This document shows positions 10,075 through 19,625 of a DNA stretch of 64,000 nucleotides, one piece after another. The notes beneath the pieces are model-generated. The model saw nothing but the letters and a program-made list of their open reading frames with translations, did no database searches and had not been told where the DNA came from. The translations under genes were made by a program, and so were the position numbers. Every line of letters starts with the position of its first letter. The first letter of the stretch is position 1. Origin of the DNA: Aphanomyces cochlioides (taxonomy: Eukaryota; Oomycota; Saprolegniomycetes; Saprolegniales; Verrucalvaceae); the NCBI GenBank assembly GCA_019828595.1, contig JAHQRK010000012.1:2356001-2420000 (forward strand). The letters are read 5' to 3'.

Positions 10075-12326
10075 TTATTGTTTAGAATGTGACTTCAAAT
10101 CAGACCAAGCTTTGAGAATTCCCTCAACGGAACCCGTTGGATTGCGTGCTGGGATTCTTTTTTGTCGGTGGGCAATGATGTGATTGACAACAGAGGATTG
10201 GATTTCGTTGGCTTTGGCTCGCCACAGTTCGAAGTCGCTCTCAGTAGGTTTACGGTCGTATGGTTTGAGTTTCATTTGACGTATATCATAGAATGTTGGA
10301 GCTATTGCAATGGCTTGGGCTACCTTTTGTTGGATTTTGTTGTTGGGCTCATGGGGAATTTCGTCTAAGGAGTCAACTAGGTACATGAATATAAGGTTAC
10401 TCATAGTAATATTGGCTAGAGATATGAAAGACTGTGGCCAGCATCGGACTTGTTTAAATTGTGTTCGCACTGGTGTAGAGAAAACCGCATTTGAAGTTTG
10501 CAACGAGGGGGCCAAGTTTGAAGTTTGCATTGAAGGGGCATCAGACATTGGTGGCTTCGTCATCGATATTAAAGTCTCAAGTAAAGCTGTTTGACGATTG
10601 CTGATGGAGGTCAGATCTGAAACCAACCCTCGCAACTGTAAAATTTCATTCATAAGACCACGATATCCCCCAACCAGCTTGTCAAGAACGTCTGAAAAAG
10701 TATGAGCTCCCACAAAACGTTGGACAATGCTGTCTTCAGCCAGGTTTTCTAGTATTGTCGAGGTTTTGAGCTGAGTTAAATTATCCATGATAAATTTCGA
10801 TCGAATTCTTTCACCCCAATGCTGCAGGATATTTAGAATGTCTATGTCTTCTTGGTAAGGCAATACTGCTTTAGCACTTGTAATCATTGTTGAATGTAAT
10901 GTGTGATTCCGGCAAATCTCTAAGGTATCAGGCAAATACATCAAAAGTGAAGCTGCAAGTGCTTCAGCAAAAGATCGTTTTTCCAGTTGAGCAAGACAAA
11001 ATTCAAATAACTTCGATACAAACGCAGGAACACAATCACCATATTTTGCAGACGTCAGGGCAATCAAGCTAGGAGAAAAAACTTGATACTGAGGATTTTC
11101 CCAACCGCTCAATGCACGACCTATCTTATGATCTCCATGGGATGTTTCACAAATATACTCCATAAGAGTAGAGAAGCTTTCTAACGCCCACTGTCCCCTG
11201 TGTGCTAAATCAGGCAAAGAAACATGATGATTGCTAGCTGCAGCAATGGCAGAACCTCTTCGATTTGACTGAGACATCAAGCCTGGAGTAATTTCATTCG
11301 AAATGTCAAATTTATACACAGCCTACACAACGCTCATGTCCATAACTGTTTTTGCTAGTTATATACCTTCATCACACGGTTAATGTAGGCTGCTGTCTTT
11401 ACTTCACTAGAGCCCTGACCCATTTGATTGAATATTTTATCTGAGGTAGAGAAACGATCACAAACGAGTTGCACACCTAAGGAATGAACAAGATCGATTT
11501 CCCAAATGAGAGCCGAGGGGAATTCAGCCAAAGACTGTTGTTTTGACACTTTTCGTCGAGAGATGTCACTAAGGATGAACCCGTCCATCCAGTGGATGTC
11601 TTTGAAAGTCAAACTGCCTACATCAGAGCCCCGACCAACTGAAGCCCATTGTGCATTCATCAAAGATCGATCCATTGCTGATTTCAAGTTGTCTTGCTGG
11701 AAAAGAATAGCCCCAATAAACTTTAGATCTTGCATTGTCATAGGTGGTGCATGAGTCTTAACATTGTCCCATCTATGACGCTATATGACTACTCACTTAC
11801 ACGATAATTTATCTTTAACACAAGCCAAGAAGTACTGTTTCATGAGGTTCTGGCGTGAACTTGCATACCACGCTGGGTTATCGCTAAATATTGTAGTTTT
11901 GTACTGTTTCTCAAGTTGGCGACGAATAGAACTCAGATAGTTCATCGATGTTTGATATCCTATGGATTCGTTCTCCAACATGAATGTACAGAACCGGCCT
12001 ATAGTCTCTTTAAAAATGGAGAACGCTCAAGTAAACCAACCTATTGTCTCTTTTGAAATAAGTGACTCTGGAATTGAGTCGAAAGAAGTGATACCCGGTC
12101 CAAGGAATGCAAGAAACTGTCTTTGTGCAGACAGATCTTGTCGCTTACTCGATTCGCCGTTCGGGTCTTCGTTGATATCTTGAATGTGGTCAAAGTTAGC
12201 AACAATCGAGTGAACAACGGGGTCAAGTTGCGAGTTGGATGAGTCATCAACTCCGTGAGACGGCCCAACGCCATCGAGAGAAGGGATGATCGTCTTCTTT
12301 CTCTTGCATCCGCGCCCCCCCCATGA
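10075..12326 (-). CDS. Crypton-type tyrosine recombinase (transposon gene, four exons)
   Basis: A site-specific recombinase of a Crypton DNA transposon, which moves by tyrosine-mediated recombination rather than a DDE reaction. Four exons join in frame over introns at 11999-12040, 11773-11802 and 11323-11366. Exon 2 carries the helical core-binding part (YLSSIRRQLEKQ). Exon 3 has the first catalytic arginine (VGRGSDVGSLTF). Exon 4 has SNRRGSA and then RGQW with a tyrosine candidate in STLMEYI. In related Cryptons the second motif reads SHSxRRG; here it is SQSNRRG, so the box II histidine is replaced by glutamine. A C-terminal region of about 250 residues with helical character follows. The 5' end is unresolved: the frame is open from 12326 but has no clear ATG, and a run of eight G lies at the expected start. 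Activity is doubtful. Confidence 0.72.
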
Positions 12327-13294
12327 TCATGTAACTCTTGAACCACTCTTTACATCCAATCAAAAGCCTGGGATGGATATTTATATCAGCGAATCATTTT
12401 CAACCAAACATCTTCGGCCGAAGTAAGAGAGATACACTACTGTACAGTGTATCAGTGAAACTATATCACCTGTATAATTCTATCAGGTCAACTATAAATC
12501 TGTTACCTGTGAAATGTTATATTCTTTATATCTTGATTAATATATACTATACTTTAACGCTATGCAAATTCAGTAATATGACCAGACCAAGGTGGACAAT
12601 TTTTTCTTAGACATGAATTCTGGTGAGATTTTTCAGCCAATAGAATTTGAATATGCGGTTTATCTTGAAGTTTGTATGCGCCGGAGTAACTTCCAAACTT
12701 GCTGACAATTTGCAATGCGGAAGATGCAACGAGGAGACGACGCCATGGCGGTCAGTCGCGGGGACCTCCATCTTTTCTTCAAGACGTTTTGGTTGGCGAT
12801 GCCGCTGAGCAATTCCGAAATTTCAATTTCCGGAATGAAAATTTCGAGCAGACGACTACTTTGAAATTCTACTAGCTCATTTTCCTGTTGGAATTTGCTT
12901 GAAATAAACGTTTCGGGAGCCTCGAATTGTCCTGTGGTACTTCTGAGCCTCTGCTGATGAAAGACCAATCAATCTTGAGGAGTTATGTAAAGCCAGCGCT
13001 TATTCTGTGTTACACATTGTCCAAACTGCAGCCGGCATGCATTGCCTGTAGAGAACATTGCTTGGAGTGAAAACGACGACATCTTACTGCTTCATGAAGT
13101 TACTAGTGTTAAGCCATTTGAAAAGCTTAAAACTAAGGGAAATTCAACGTAGCTGTTAGAAATGCAACGCCCGCCCATGCGCACGATGAGTCTATCCTTC
13201 AGCACTACAGAATTCGTCTTTATTCAGAGTCCAATCAATGCAGTGCAGCCTGGTAGCCCGGTAGTAATGCTTGCAAAAGCGGAAAATGATACTA
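12327..13294. other. AT-rich gene-free stretch upstream of the Crypton gene
   Basis: Only short unconvincing frames occur on either strand. It may contain the 5' part or promoter of the Crypton element, but I could not find its boundary. Cryptons lack terminal inverted repeats, so the end cannot be read directly. Confidence 0.4.
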
Positions 13295-13937
13295 CACCAT
13301 TTGCCGGTTTAGTTCGTTTAACTTGCGATATATTTCGTATAACGTGCAATATATTTCGTATGACTTGCATTTAATTTCGTGGCCCGCGACGAAAATCGAT
13401 TTATATTTCGCATGACTTGCATTATGTTTCATACCTCTTGCATTTAATTTCGTATTTTTAGCTTATATTTCGTATCACGTGCATTTAATTTCGCAGAGAA
13501 GAGAAAAAGTCCATAGAAAAACTAACAAAAAATTGTTATCGAACTCATAAGAAATTGATGGGACACTTCAATCGCCATATAAGTCAATGCGAGCATCAAG
13601 CAAGCTCAGCAGAGTTCATATGCGGCTGCCCGTCGCAAATTCATAGTTCAAGCCAACACTGCAACACATGTGAAACTTCATATCTCAATAGGAGATTGAA
13701 TATATTTTGCATTTATACGAATTTAAATGCACGTGATACGAAATATAAGCTAAAAATACGAAATTAAATGCAAGAGGTATGAAATATAATGCAAGTCATG
13801 CGAAATATAAATCGATTTTCGTCGCGGGCCACGAAATACATTGCAAGTCATACGAAATACATTGCAAGTCATACGAAATATATTGCACGTGACACGAAAT
13901 ATATCGCAAGTTAAGCGAACTAAACCGGCAAATGGTG
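13295..13937. mobile_element. Foldback/MITE-like element with ~200-bp inverted arms, TA on both sides
   Basis: The left arm (13295 to about 13495) begins CACCATTTGCCGGTTTAG, and its reverse complement forms the right arm (about 13718-13937). The two arms could fold into a hairpin around a 220-base loop. Both ends are flanked by the dinucleotide TA (13293-13294 and 13938-13939), the target-site duplication expected of Tc1/mariner-type elements. Each arm is built of about ten loose copies of a 19-21 base unit resembling GCAAGTCATACGAAATATA. No ORF of note is present, so it would need a transposase from elsewhere. The right-hand TA is also the left target TA of the next element. Confidence 0.75.
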
Positions 13938-13939
13938 TA

Positions 13940-15770
13940 CTATTGTAGGGGCCCTTTGGGATGATACACGGCACATACAAATTGTAATATAAATATGAAA
14001 TACTTGGAATTCTAGTACTTTGAAATGATTGGTAGAACGAGTAGAATCTGGCCTTCACGTGAAGTGTTCACACGTCAAAATCCGCCCAGAAACGGAGGAG
14101 ATATGGCGAAACGACATGAGCTTAGTCCTGCGGAGAAGATGTTGGTCGTGAAGGCTCATGAATATTTCATGCGAAAGAAGGAGGAAAACACACAAGGAAG
14201 ACAAGGAAAAGTACGGAAGTGCGTTGCAGAATGCCTCGCTGTGGGGGAAGCGACCGTCGCAAGAATCATAGCGGATTGGAATCAATTCCATGACCCGACA
14301 TTTTCTCAGCGCAGGCGAAATTGAGGCCATCGACGACGTTCCGCGGCAGAACATTTCGCAACGGAAATTCGAAGCAACATCAAGAAAACCAATGACGAAT
14401 GTATTCCAGTGTCTGCAATGAGCCTTTGCCATGACTTGAAGGCCGAATACGACATCGATGTCGCTGTGCGGACAATGCGACGAGTTCTCAAGCGTATGGG
14501 GTTCAGGCACCAAAAGGGAAAGTCTCGGTTTTACTTGGCAGAGACCGACGCCAATGTGGCCTTTCGCACGAAGTACTTGCGCAAAAAGATCAGCAATCGC
14601 AACGAAAACCGCCTGCCGATGTTGCCTGAGGTATACTTGGACGAATCATACTGCAATCTTAATCACTCGCCTGCAAAAACTTGGGTTGATGTGTCGAAGT
14701 TGCGCAAAACAAAGACTGGAAAAGGGCCTCGCGTCTGCATTGCCGGCGCTGGGATTATCAAATCCTCCCCAGGAGGAGTCGTGCACGCGGCGTTTGTCGA
14801 AGAATCCATTGCAATGTGGCCTTCACTTCGAAAGGTCAAGCGTAAACGACGCGATGAACCTCAGACCGACGAAAGTGACGACGACTATCATGGGAATTTC
14901 AACGCCGAACAATTTGAGAAGTGGTTCACAAAGCTTTGCCGGAATTTAAATGCCAAGCACGGACCTTGCATCATTCATATGGACGGCGCGAAGTACCACA
15001 AGCGGAATACGGTGCCATGGCCGACTGCATCAAGCAACAAACTCGATGTTCAGTTGTGGTTGAGCAACGAGGAGATTCCGTTCGACGCCGCAATGACGAA
15101 GGCTGAGCTTCTGGAAGTCGTAAAGCAGAGACGGGGCCCGCCGAAATACGCAACGCAACTGATCGCCACAACGCACGGTCACACATTGTATTTCACGCCA
15201 CCCTATCACCCAGAGCTTCAGCCCATAGAGCTCATATGGGGTGCCGTGAAAAACAAGATTGCGCGTCGTCCATCCAAGAATATTTCAGACTTGATTGCTC
15301 GGCTGCAGGGCTGCTTCGATGTTGTCACACGGGAGCAATGGATGTCCTCGTACCGTAAAGCTCAAGGGTTTGAAGACATGTACATCGCCGGCGCTGAAGA
15401 TGCTGTCTTAGCTGAAGAAGATCTCGAGTCAGACTGCGGCGAAGACCATGAATTGAACGGACTCTTGGATGGGTTGGATAACTCTGAATCTTGATATCAT
15501 AACCTTTATATTTTATATACTTCAAAAGAATATACTCGGAGTGATCATATTTGAGCCAATCAGATAACGACATTGCTTACTAAACGTAACCCTATTCGCT
15601 ACTATTTGCAAGAGTTGTTTTTGGAGGTATTAATTTGCTCTGACATAAATCCTTCCAATGAAGACATCGTTTCGAGTTTTTTTATTTTCTTTCTTCAGTA
15701 AAATCGGAGTAATAGTGAATGAGATACGACACTTTGATTGGTGTATCTTCCCAAAAGGCCCCTACAATAG
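13940..15770 (+). mobile_element. Tc1/mariner-superfamily DNA transposon with 28-bp terminal inverted repeats
   Basis: The left end 13940-13967 (CTATTGTAGGGGCC...) and the right end 15743-15770 are inverted copies with a few mismatches. TA is present immediately outside both ends (13938-13939 and 15771-15772). The 1831-bp element encodes one transposase (next entry). It lies directly against the foldback element on the left and a broken F-box gene on the right. Confidence 0.85.
14025..15494 (+). pseudogene. DDE transposase of the 13940-15770 element, split by an in-frame TGA
   Basis: An IS630-Tc1-mariner type cut-and-paste transposase. The frame is open from the ATG at 14025 (alternative ATG 14103) to 15494, except for a single TGA at 14322-14324. 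There is no frameshift, because the same frame continues on both sides. The N-terminal part is a helix-turn-helix DNA-binding region. The catalytic triad is visible as VYLDESYCN, IHMDGAKYH and QPIELIWG. The second aspartate and the glutamate are separated by 81 residues, far more than the 34 of classic Tc1; that spacing matches the group described as DD82E (Sailor), a name I give from memory. An acidic tail ends the protein. The TGA may be a CGA-to-TGA change, or an unrecognised short intron could remove it. Confidence 0.78.
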
Positions 15771-15789
15771 TAGTATTCTTGAGTTGCTA

Positions 15790-16515
15790 AACGTCGAGTC
15801 CCAAATTGAGCTTTCAAATTTGCATTACGAAGACGAAATCCGCAATTTGGTCAATGCTAAATGTCTCTATTGTTGTATTTCTTCCATTGCGAGATGTGCT
15901 GCGACTGGAATGAATTGTTACAAAGAGCGTTTGGGCCTACCTTGCGTCCACATTTGAAGCGTCCGTCGCTGGGAATAACAATGCTGAAAACCCAGAACCC
16001 TCTCGGGACGACATTCATCCGAAGATCAAGTACTTGAACCTCGCTCTAAGGCAAAGATATGTCTCTCGTACATTTTGAACCAAATGGACATGTGATCGAA
16101 GACGGTGATTTTGAGTCGAGAGCTCATATGAGATCGGTGTGTTGGAGCGAATGGTGGGCATATCGCGAGCTGCCACCCTCGAAATACGATATTGTAGTCC
16201 GCATGAAATGGAGCGCGAAAGACTTTGATCGAGTGAGACCGGCTCACTTTGATTGCAAAGTCGTTGACGCTGATGAAGCATCTCTCAGTCGATCTGTCAG
16301 ATGAAATCAAAGAAGTCTTTTGCCGCAACGGCGACTTGTGGGTCAACTTGAATATTGGCTCAATTTCTCTCGCCTCTCGTTCAGAAGTCGTCGTGCACTA
16401 CCTTGGTTTAAACAACGGTTGGTATTTCAACTGGACAGTCGATTGGGTTGGTTTCTTCCCAACTAACGTAGTCCCTCTCGGCGTCTCCGCTGCTCGTCAG
16501 AATTCGTATTTCTAG
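15790..16515 (+). pseudogene. Broken paralogue of the F-box protein at 21176-21964
   Basis: Segments in different frames align in order with the intact F-box gene 5 kb away. FLPLRDVLRLE matches FLPLQDVLHLE, and IVTKSVWAYLASTFEAS matches IVTKDVWTFLISTFEAS. The stretch from 16059 matches the MSICHFAPNG region, and the last part ends FNWTVDWVGFFPTNVVPLGV. At least one stop and two frameshifts (near 15912, 16057 and 16280) separate them. The Tc1/mariner-like element ends 20 bases upstream of the first recognisable segment, so the insertion or its repair may have removed the promoter and start. No product is expected. Confidence 0.8.
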
Positions 16516-16552
16516 ACAAGCATTATCGTGTTAAATAACCTGGTTGCCTCTC

Positions 16553-17626
16553 TCAACGCCGTTTGGCAAGCTGCTCACGAATGAAGGAAGAGCTCAGCGT
16601 GCTTGCATCTGTGCGACGGCAGACGTAGATCCTAAGCGGATGCAGCTGGCGCTCTTGGCGGATAGCATTGATCTTGACAGCACCGAGTTGCGTTTCAGTG
16701 GACACAACAATTGCAGTAACTTCTGCAGATGTGATGGAAGGACCAAATGGGTCATCGATAGTCACAATCGTGGCTTCAACGTGTGGAAACATCGTTGCGA
16801 GGTATTCTTGGACGTTTTGCTTCCGTGTTTCGAGCGTCTCGATGAGATATCCCAAGCTTTTCTTTTCAAGCATGTGTGGGGCAGTGACACCAATCAGCAT
16901 GCCATTGTTGGCAAGTGCTGCACCAAGCGAGAGCAATTTCTTGTGTCCATTGTGGAGGTGGTCAAATGTTCCACCGATGACAACGAGAGCTTCTTTACCC
17001 AAGATGCGTTGATCGTCTTCAAGGTACATGAAAGTGTGAGGATCCACACCCCGATCGACGTATTGCGTAAGTGGATGAAAGACGACTCGTCGATCTGTCC
17101 GTTCTTTGTTCAATTGAGTCACGTCCAAATCATCACAACCAAATACTCCATTTAATTCTGGCATCAACAAGACTTCATTCCACGAACGGTCGGTACTGCT
17201 CATGACCCGCATATCGAGGTTGTATTTGCCAGCACAGCAAGCAAAATTCCACAACAGGTTGTACACTTCGCCCAAGTACTGCAAGCGTTCACTCGTAGAC
17301 GATGCTTTCGAGTCATCGACAAAGACATACAAGCGAGTGCTCACCTTCTCCACGCTTTTTTCAAGAAGCACGTCATTTCGCAAAACTTGGAGGAAATCAC
17401 GTTGGGGATTTTGAATATAAACAACGGCCACGGGGATATCGGGAGACGACGTTGACGGGATCTGCTTCACTGCTTTGCGCATTTGAATCACAGAGTAGAT
17501 ACACACCGCCGCTGCAGCAGCTCCACAAACCACAGACGCATTCGAGTTGATCCAAGGCGCCATCCCTTTCTGCTTCATCCAGAGGTGACAAATTGACAAG
17601 TGACGAAGCTCAGGATGGAATTGCAT
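16553..17626 (-). CDS. Pantetheine-phosphate adenylyltransferase (eukaryotic type)
   Basis: This enzyme transfers AMP from ATP to 4'-phosphopantetheine, giving dephospho-CoA, the penultimate step of coenzyme A synthesis. The C-terminal half shows the nucleotidyltransferase fold: VVIGGTFDHLHNGHKKLL holds the HxGH signature (HNGH) and SSSFIREQL the ISSSxIR-like ATP-binding motif. The N-terminal half of about 210 residues resembles the region preceding PPAT in eukaryotic CoA synthases. There is no dephospho-CoA kinase domain, so that step must be encoded elsewhere. A hydrophobic stretch near residues 28-46 (VVCGAAAAAVCIYSVI) suggests a membrane anchor. I use the ATG complementary to 17624-17626; the ATG at 17563 just before the hydrophobic stretch is a good alternative. 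It is intronless, with a CCAAT cluster just upstream. Confidence 0.88.
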   Translation of the reverse strand: MQFHPELRHLSICHLWMKQKGMAPWINSNASVVCGAAAAAVCIYSVIQMRKAVKQIPSTSSPDIPVAVVYIQNPQRDFLQVLRNDVLLEKSVEKVSTRLYVFVDDSKASSTSERLQYLGEVYNLLWNFACCAGKYNLDMRVMSSTDRSWNEVLLMPELNGVFGCDDLDVTQLNKERTDRRVVFHPLTQYVDRGVDPHTFMYLEDDQRILGKEALVVIGGTFDHLHNGHKKLLSLGAALANNGMLIGVTAPHMLEKKSLGYLIETLETRKQNVQEYLATMFPHVEATIVTIDDPFGPSITSAEVTAIVVSTETQLGAVKINAIRQERQLHPLRIYVCRRTDASTLSSSFIREQLAKRR

Positions 17627-17634
17627 TACATTAG

Positions 17635-17692
17635 CCAATCAACATAGCGAATTATGAAAAAGTACGTTTTGATTGGTTTAATTATATCCAAT
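17635..17692 (-). promoter_or_regulatory. Triple CCAAT-box cluster upstream of the adenylyltransferase gene
   Basis: CCAATCA at 17635-17641, GATTGG at 17671-17676 and CCAATCA at 17688-17694 fall within 70 bases of the start codon, in alternating orientation. CCAAT is the established NF-Y target. The same arrangement recurs at 20755-20810, 22369-22426 and 51323-51354. Confidence 0.5.
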
Positions 17693-17697
17693 CAAAT

Positions 17698-17970
17698 GGG
17701 CGAATCTTTTCTCCGAACAAAATGGGAACAAGAATCTCCATCAACCACAGAGCGATGTCGCCCAAGAAGTGGGGAAACGTAAATCGCTGGATTTACTCAA
17801 GATTATCATCCAATTAGAGTGCAATGAGTTGGACGATGTGTTGAGATTGGGCAGAAATAGTTCATTTGGAAAGGCACCAGCCCGATGAAGTCTAGCCAAA
17901 CTTTCTGCACGCAACTTGCTGCGCAGTGCTTCTCTGGATCTGTTTGATGGAACGATCCAGAGAAGCACGC
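17698..17970 (+). pseudogene. Possible short gene remnant
   Basis: One frame reads through protein-like sequence (SLDLLKIIIQLECNELDDV, later AKLSARNLLRSASLDLFDG) but is broken by a TGA at about 17886 and lacks an in-frame start. The ATG at 17698 lies in a different frame. A GTAAG splice-donor-like site follows at 17971. I recognise no family. It may be a decayed first exon. Confidence 0.25.
17926..17968. repeat. Perfect 15-bp inverted repeat (hairpin)
   Basis: GTGCTTCTCTGGATC at 17926-17940 is followed after 13 bases by its exact reverse complement at 17954-17968. It could form a stable stem-loop in RNA from either strand. It lies within the putative gene remnant, so it may be chance or a structured RNA. 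Confidence 0.5.
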
Positions 17971-18726
17971 ATGTAAGGTAAGCGGCTTTTAATTCCGCTA
18001 AAGGAACAATGTATTGATTGCGAGTAGAATGGAAGCGCACACTGGCGACTCAACTCCTGTTTGGAGATGTGTGGCGTATCCCAACATGTAATGTAATTAA
18101 AAAACAGAAGCAGCACAAACTAAAAATATGTCCTTCCATAATCTACATGCACGACACATCTCTGGAACAGAAAGAAAATGGTCAAGCCCTGATTAAAGAT
18201 GGCACAACATTCACCAGTCGATGAGTTTAATGTTGTCCCATCTTTAGCCTCAGAGCTCAGCCGAAGGAGGTTGCCATGCTGGTCAAGACTACCCACTTTT
18301 ACTGTTCAATATTCGATGCATAGCCTTTGAGCTTAGGCTCCTGCTTCGGTTTTTGCTTACTTCCTCCTTGCACATCGATCATAATTGGGGAGATTTTTGT
18401 GAATTATTTGATGTTTGATTGGCTCTCTTTCCAGTAAATCTATGGATTTGCGTTTTCTCTGCGACTCTCTCCGAAGAAAATTTATTAAATTTCATACAAA
18501 TATTCATACTGTTTTGAATAATAATGTGAAATAAAAGATTATTGTGGCTTGCAGTAGTTTTGGCACATGGTATAAGGCCCTTAAACGACGTTACACCACG
18601 ATACAAAGGAATGTAAATCGTCCTCGATTAACATTCTATTCGTCGACGTTTAAGATATCGAAACAATTCAATCGAATAAACCTTCCATGTATTCATTCGA
18701 CAATTCGACAACAGAGAGAAGTGTCG
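17971..18726. other. Gene-free stretch with a small palindrome
   Basis: I find no convincing gene. A near-palindrome lies at 18194-18246: TAAAGATGGCACAACATT and its inverted copy, 17 bases apart, with one mismatch. It could be a tiny foldback repeat. The region just before 18727 may hold the promoter of the following broken ORF. Confidence 0.4.
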
Positions 18727-19614
18727 ATGAGCAGTCAAGTCCCTATGCCTGGTCGAGTTGGTGTTGTCCTTACTGTCAAAATTGGAAAACCACATGGAAA
18801 CAGCCGAACGTCAGCTGAGAAAGAGCCAACGACGCTGTTTTATGATGTCACTGAAGATTCATACGCATCACTACGTTGTAGAATCTCCGATCGAGTGAAA
18901 GATAGCGTCGACCGATACAACAATGTCCATTGTACATCCAGATCAAAATATACTATGGTGTATGATGACGCATTCCTTGTCCTAATCAAACAAGCCGTCA
19001 ATACAAAGCAGGCAGATTACACAGTCGCAGATGAGAGCAATTTCAAATCAACCGCTAAGTCAGCATGGTCAAATCACTGTAAAAAAGCCAACCCAGGAGA
19101 CTTCTCTCTCGAATTATTTGTCTATCTAGAAAAGGAAGATCAATATGCACAGCAAATACGCCGAGCAACATCAGACCGTGTTGCTTTTATGTCCCAACGA
19201 ATTCTATCGGTTGAAAGGCAATGACAACCTGGCCCCAGTGAATTGCAATACCTCAGTACTACTTTTGCTAGCCAAATCGAGGAGCCAGACTTTGCCAATT
19301 TGCCTCAAACAAGAAAAACTCAACAACTACGACACGTCGATGAGCAAGTGGAGAGGATAAGCCAGCAACGTGAATCAAACATTGTAGCAACAGCAGCTGA
19401 GTTTTGTGAAGTTCGTACCCAAATAAATGGCGTTGTCGTGCCAATCCAAGTCAACGTTGCTGACTTGCGCAGGATATTGGGACTGCCCCCTATCCTCTTC
19501 TCGCCCCATTTAGACCCCCAGTTGCATCAGCTGCTCCTTCTACAAATGTTGAAGACGTCGACCATGAAGACGACCGCGAATTTCAATTGTAAGCGTAGGA
19601 GAAACTATTGTTAA
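18727..19614 (+). pseudogene. Hypothetical ORF of the repeat-rich block, split by an in-frame TGA
   Basis: An ATG at 18727 opens a 165-codon frame (start MSSQVPMPGRVGVVL) that stops at TGA 19222-19224. The same frame then continues open to 19614, about 295 codons in all. Because both sides share the frame, one substitution explains the break. I recognise no domain. The first part has alternating charged and hydrophobic segments (YASLRCRISDRVKDSV), and the second part includes QINGVVVPIQVNVADLR. Its stop is 11 bases from that of the convergent DD34E transposase, so it may be the accessory ORF of the same element; no terminal repeats were found to confirm that. Confidence 0.5.
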
Positions 19615-19625
19615 TTGAGATTTGT

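Noticed and set aside
12041..12346. Minus-strand frame of about 101 codons at 12041-12346
   Set aside because: It is a different frame of the first Crypton exon. The frame that splices into the recombinase is preferred.
13290..13940. CRISPR array from the regular ~20-base units
   Set aside because: The units are not separated by unique spacers, they form inverted arms, and the genome is eukaryotic. A foldback element explains them.
17726..18040. Minus-strand frame of about 99 codons at 17741-18040
   Set aside because: It overlaps a perfect inverted repeat and a competing + strand remnant. It shows no domain and no splice partners.
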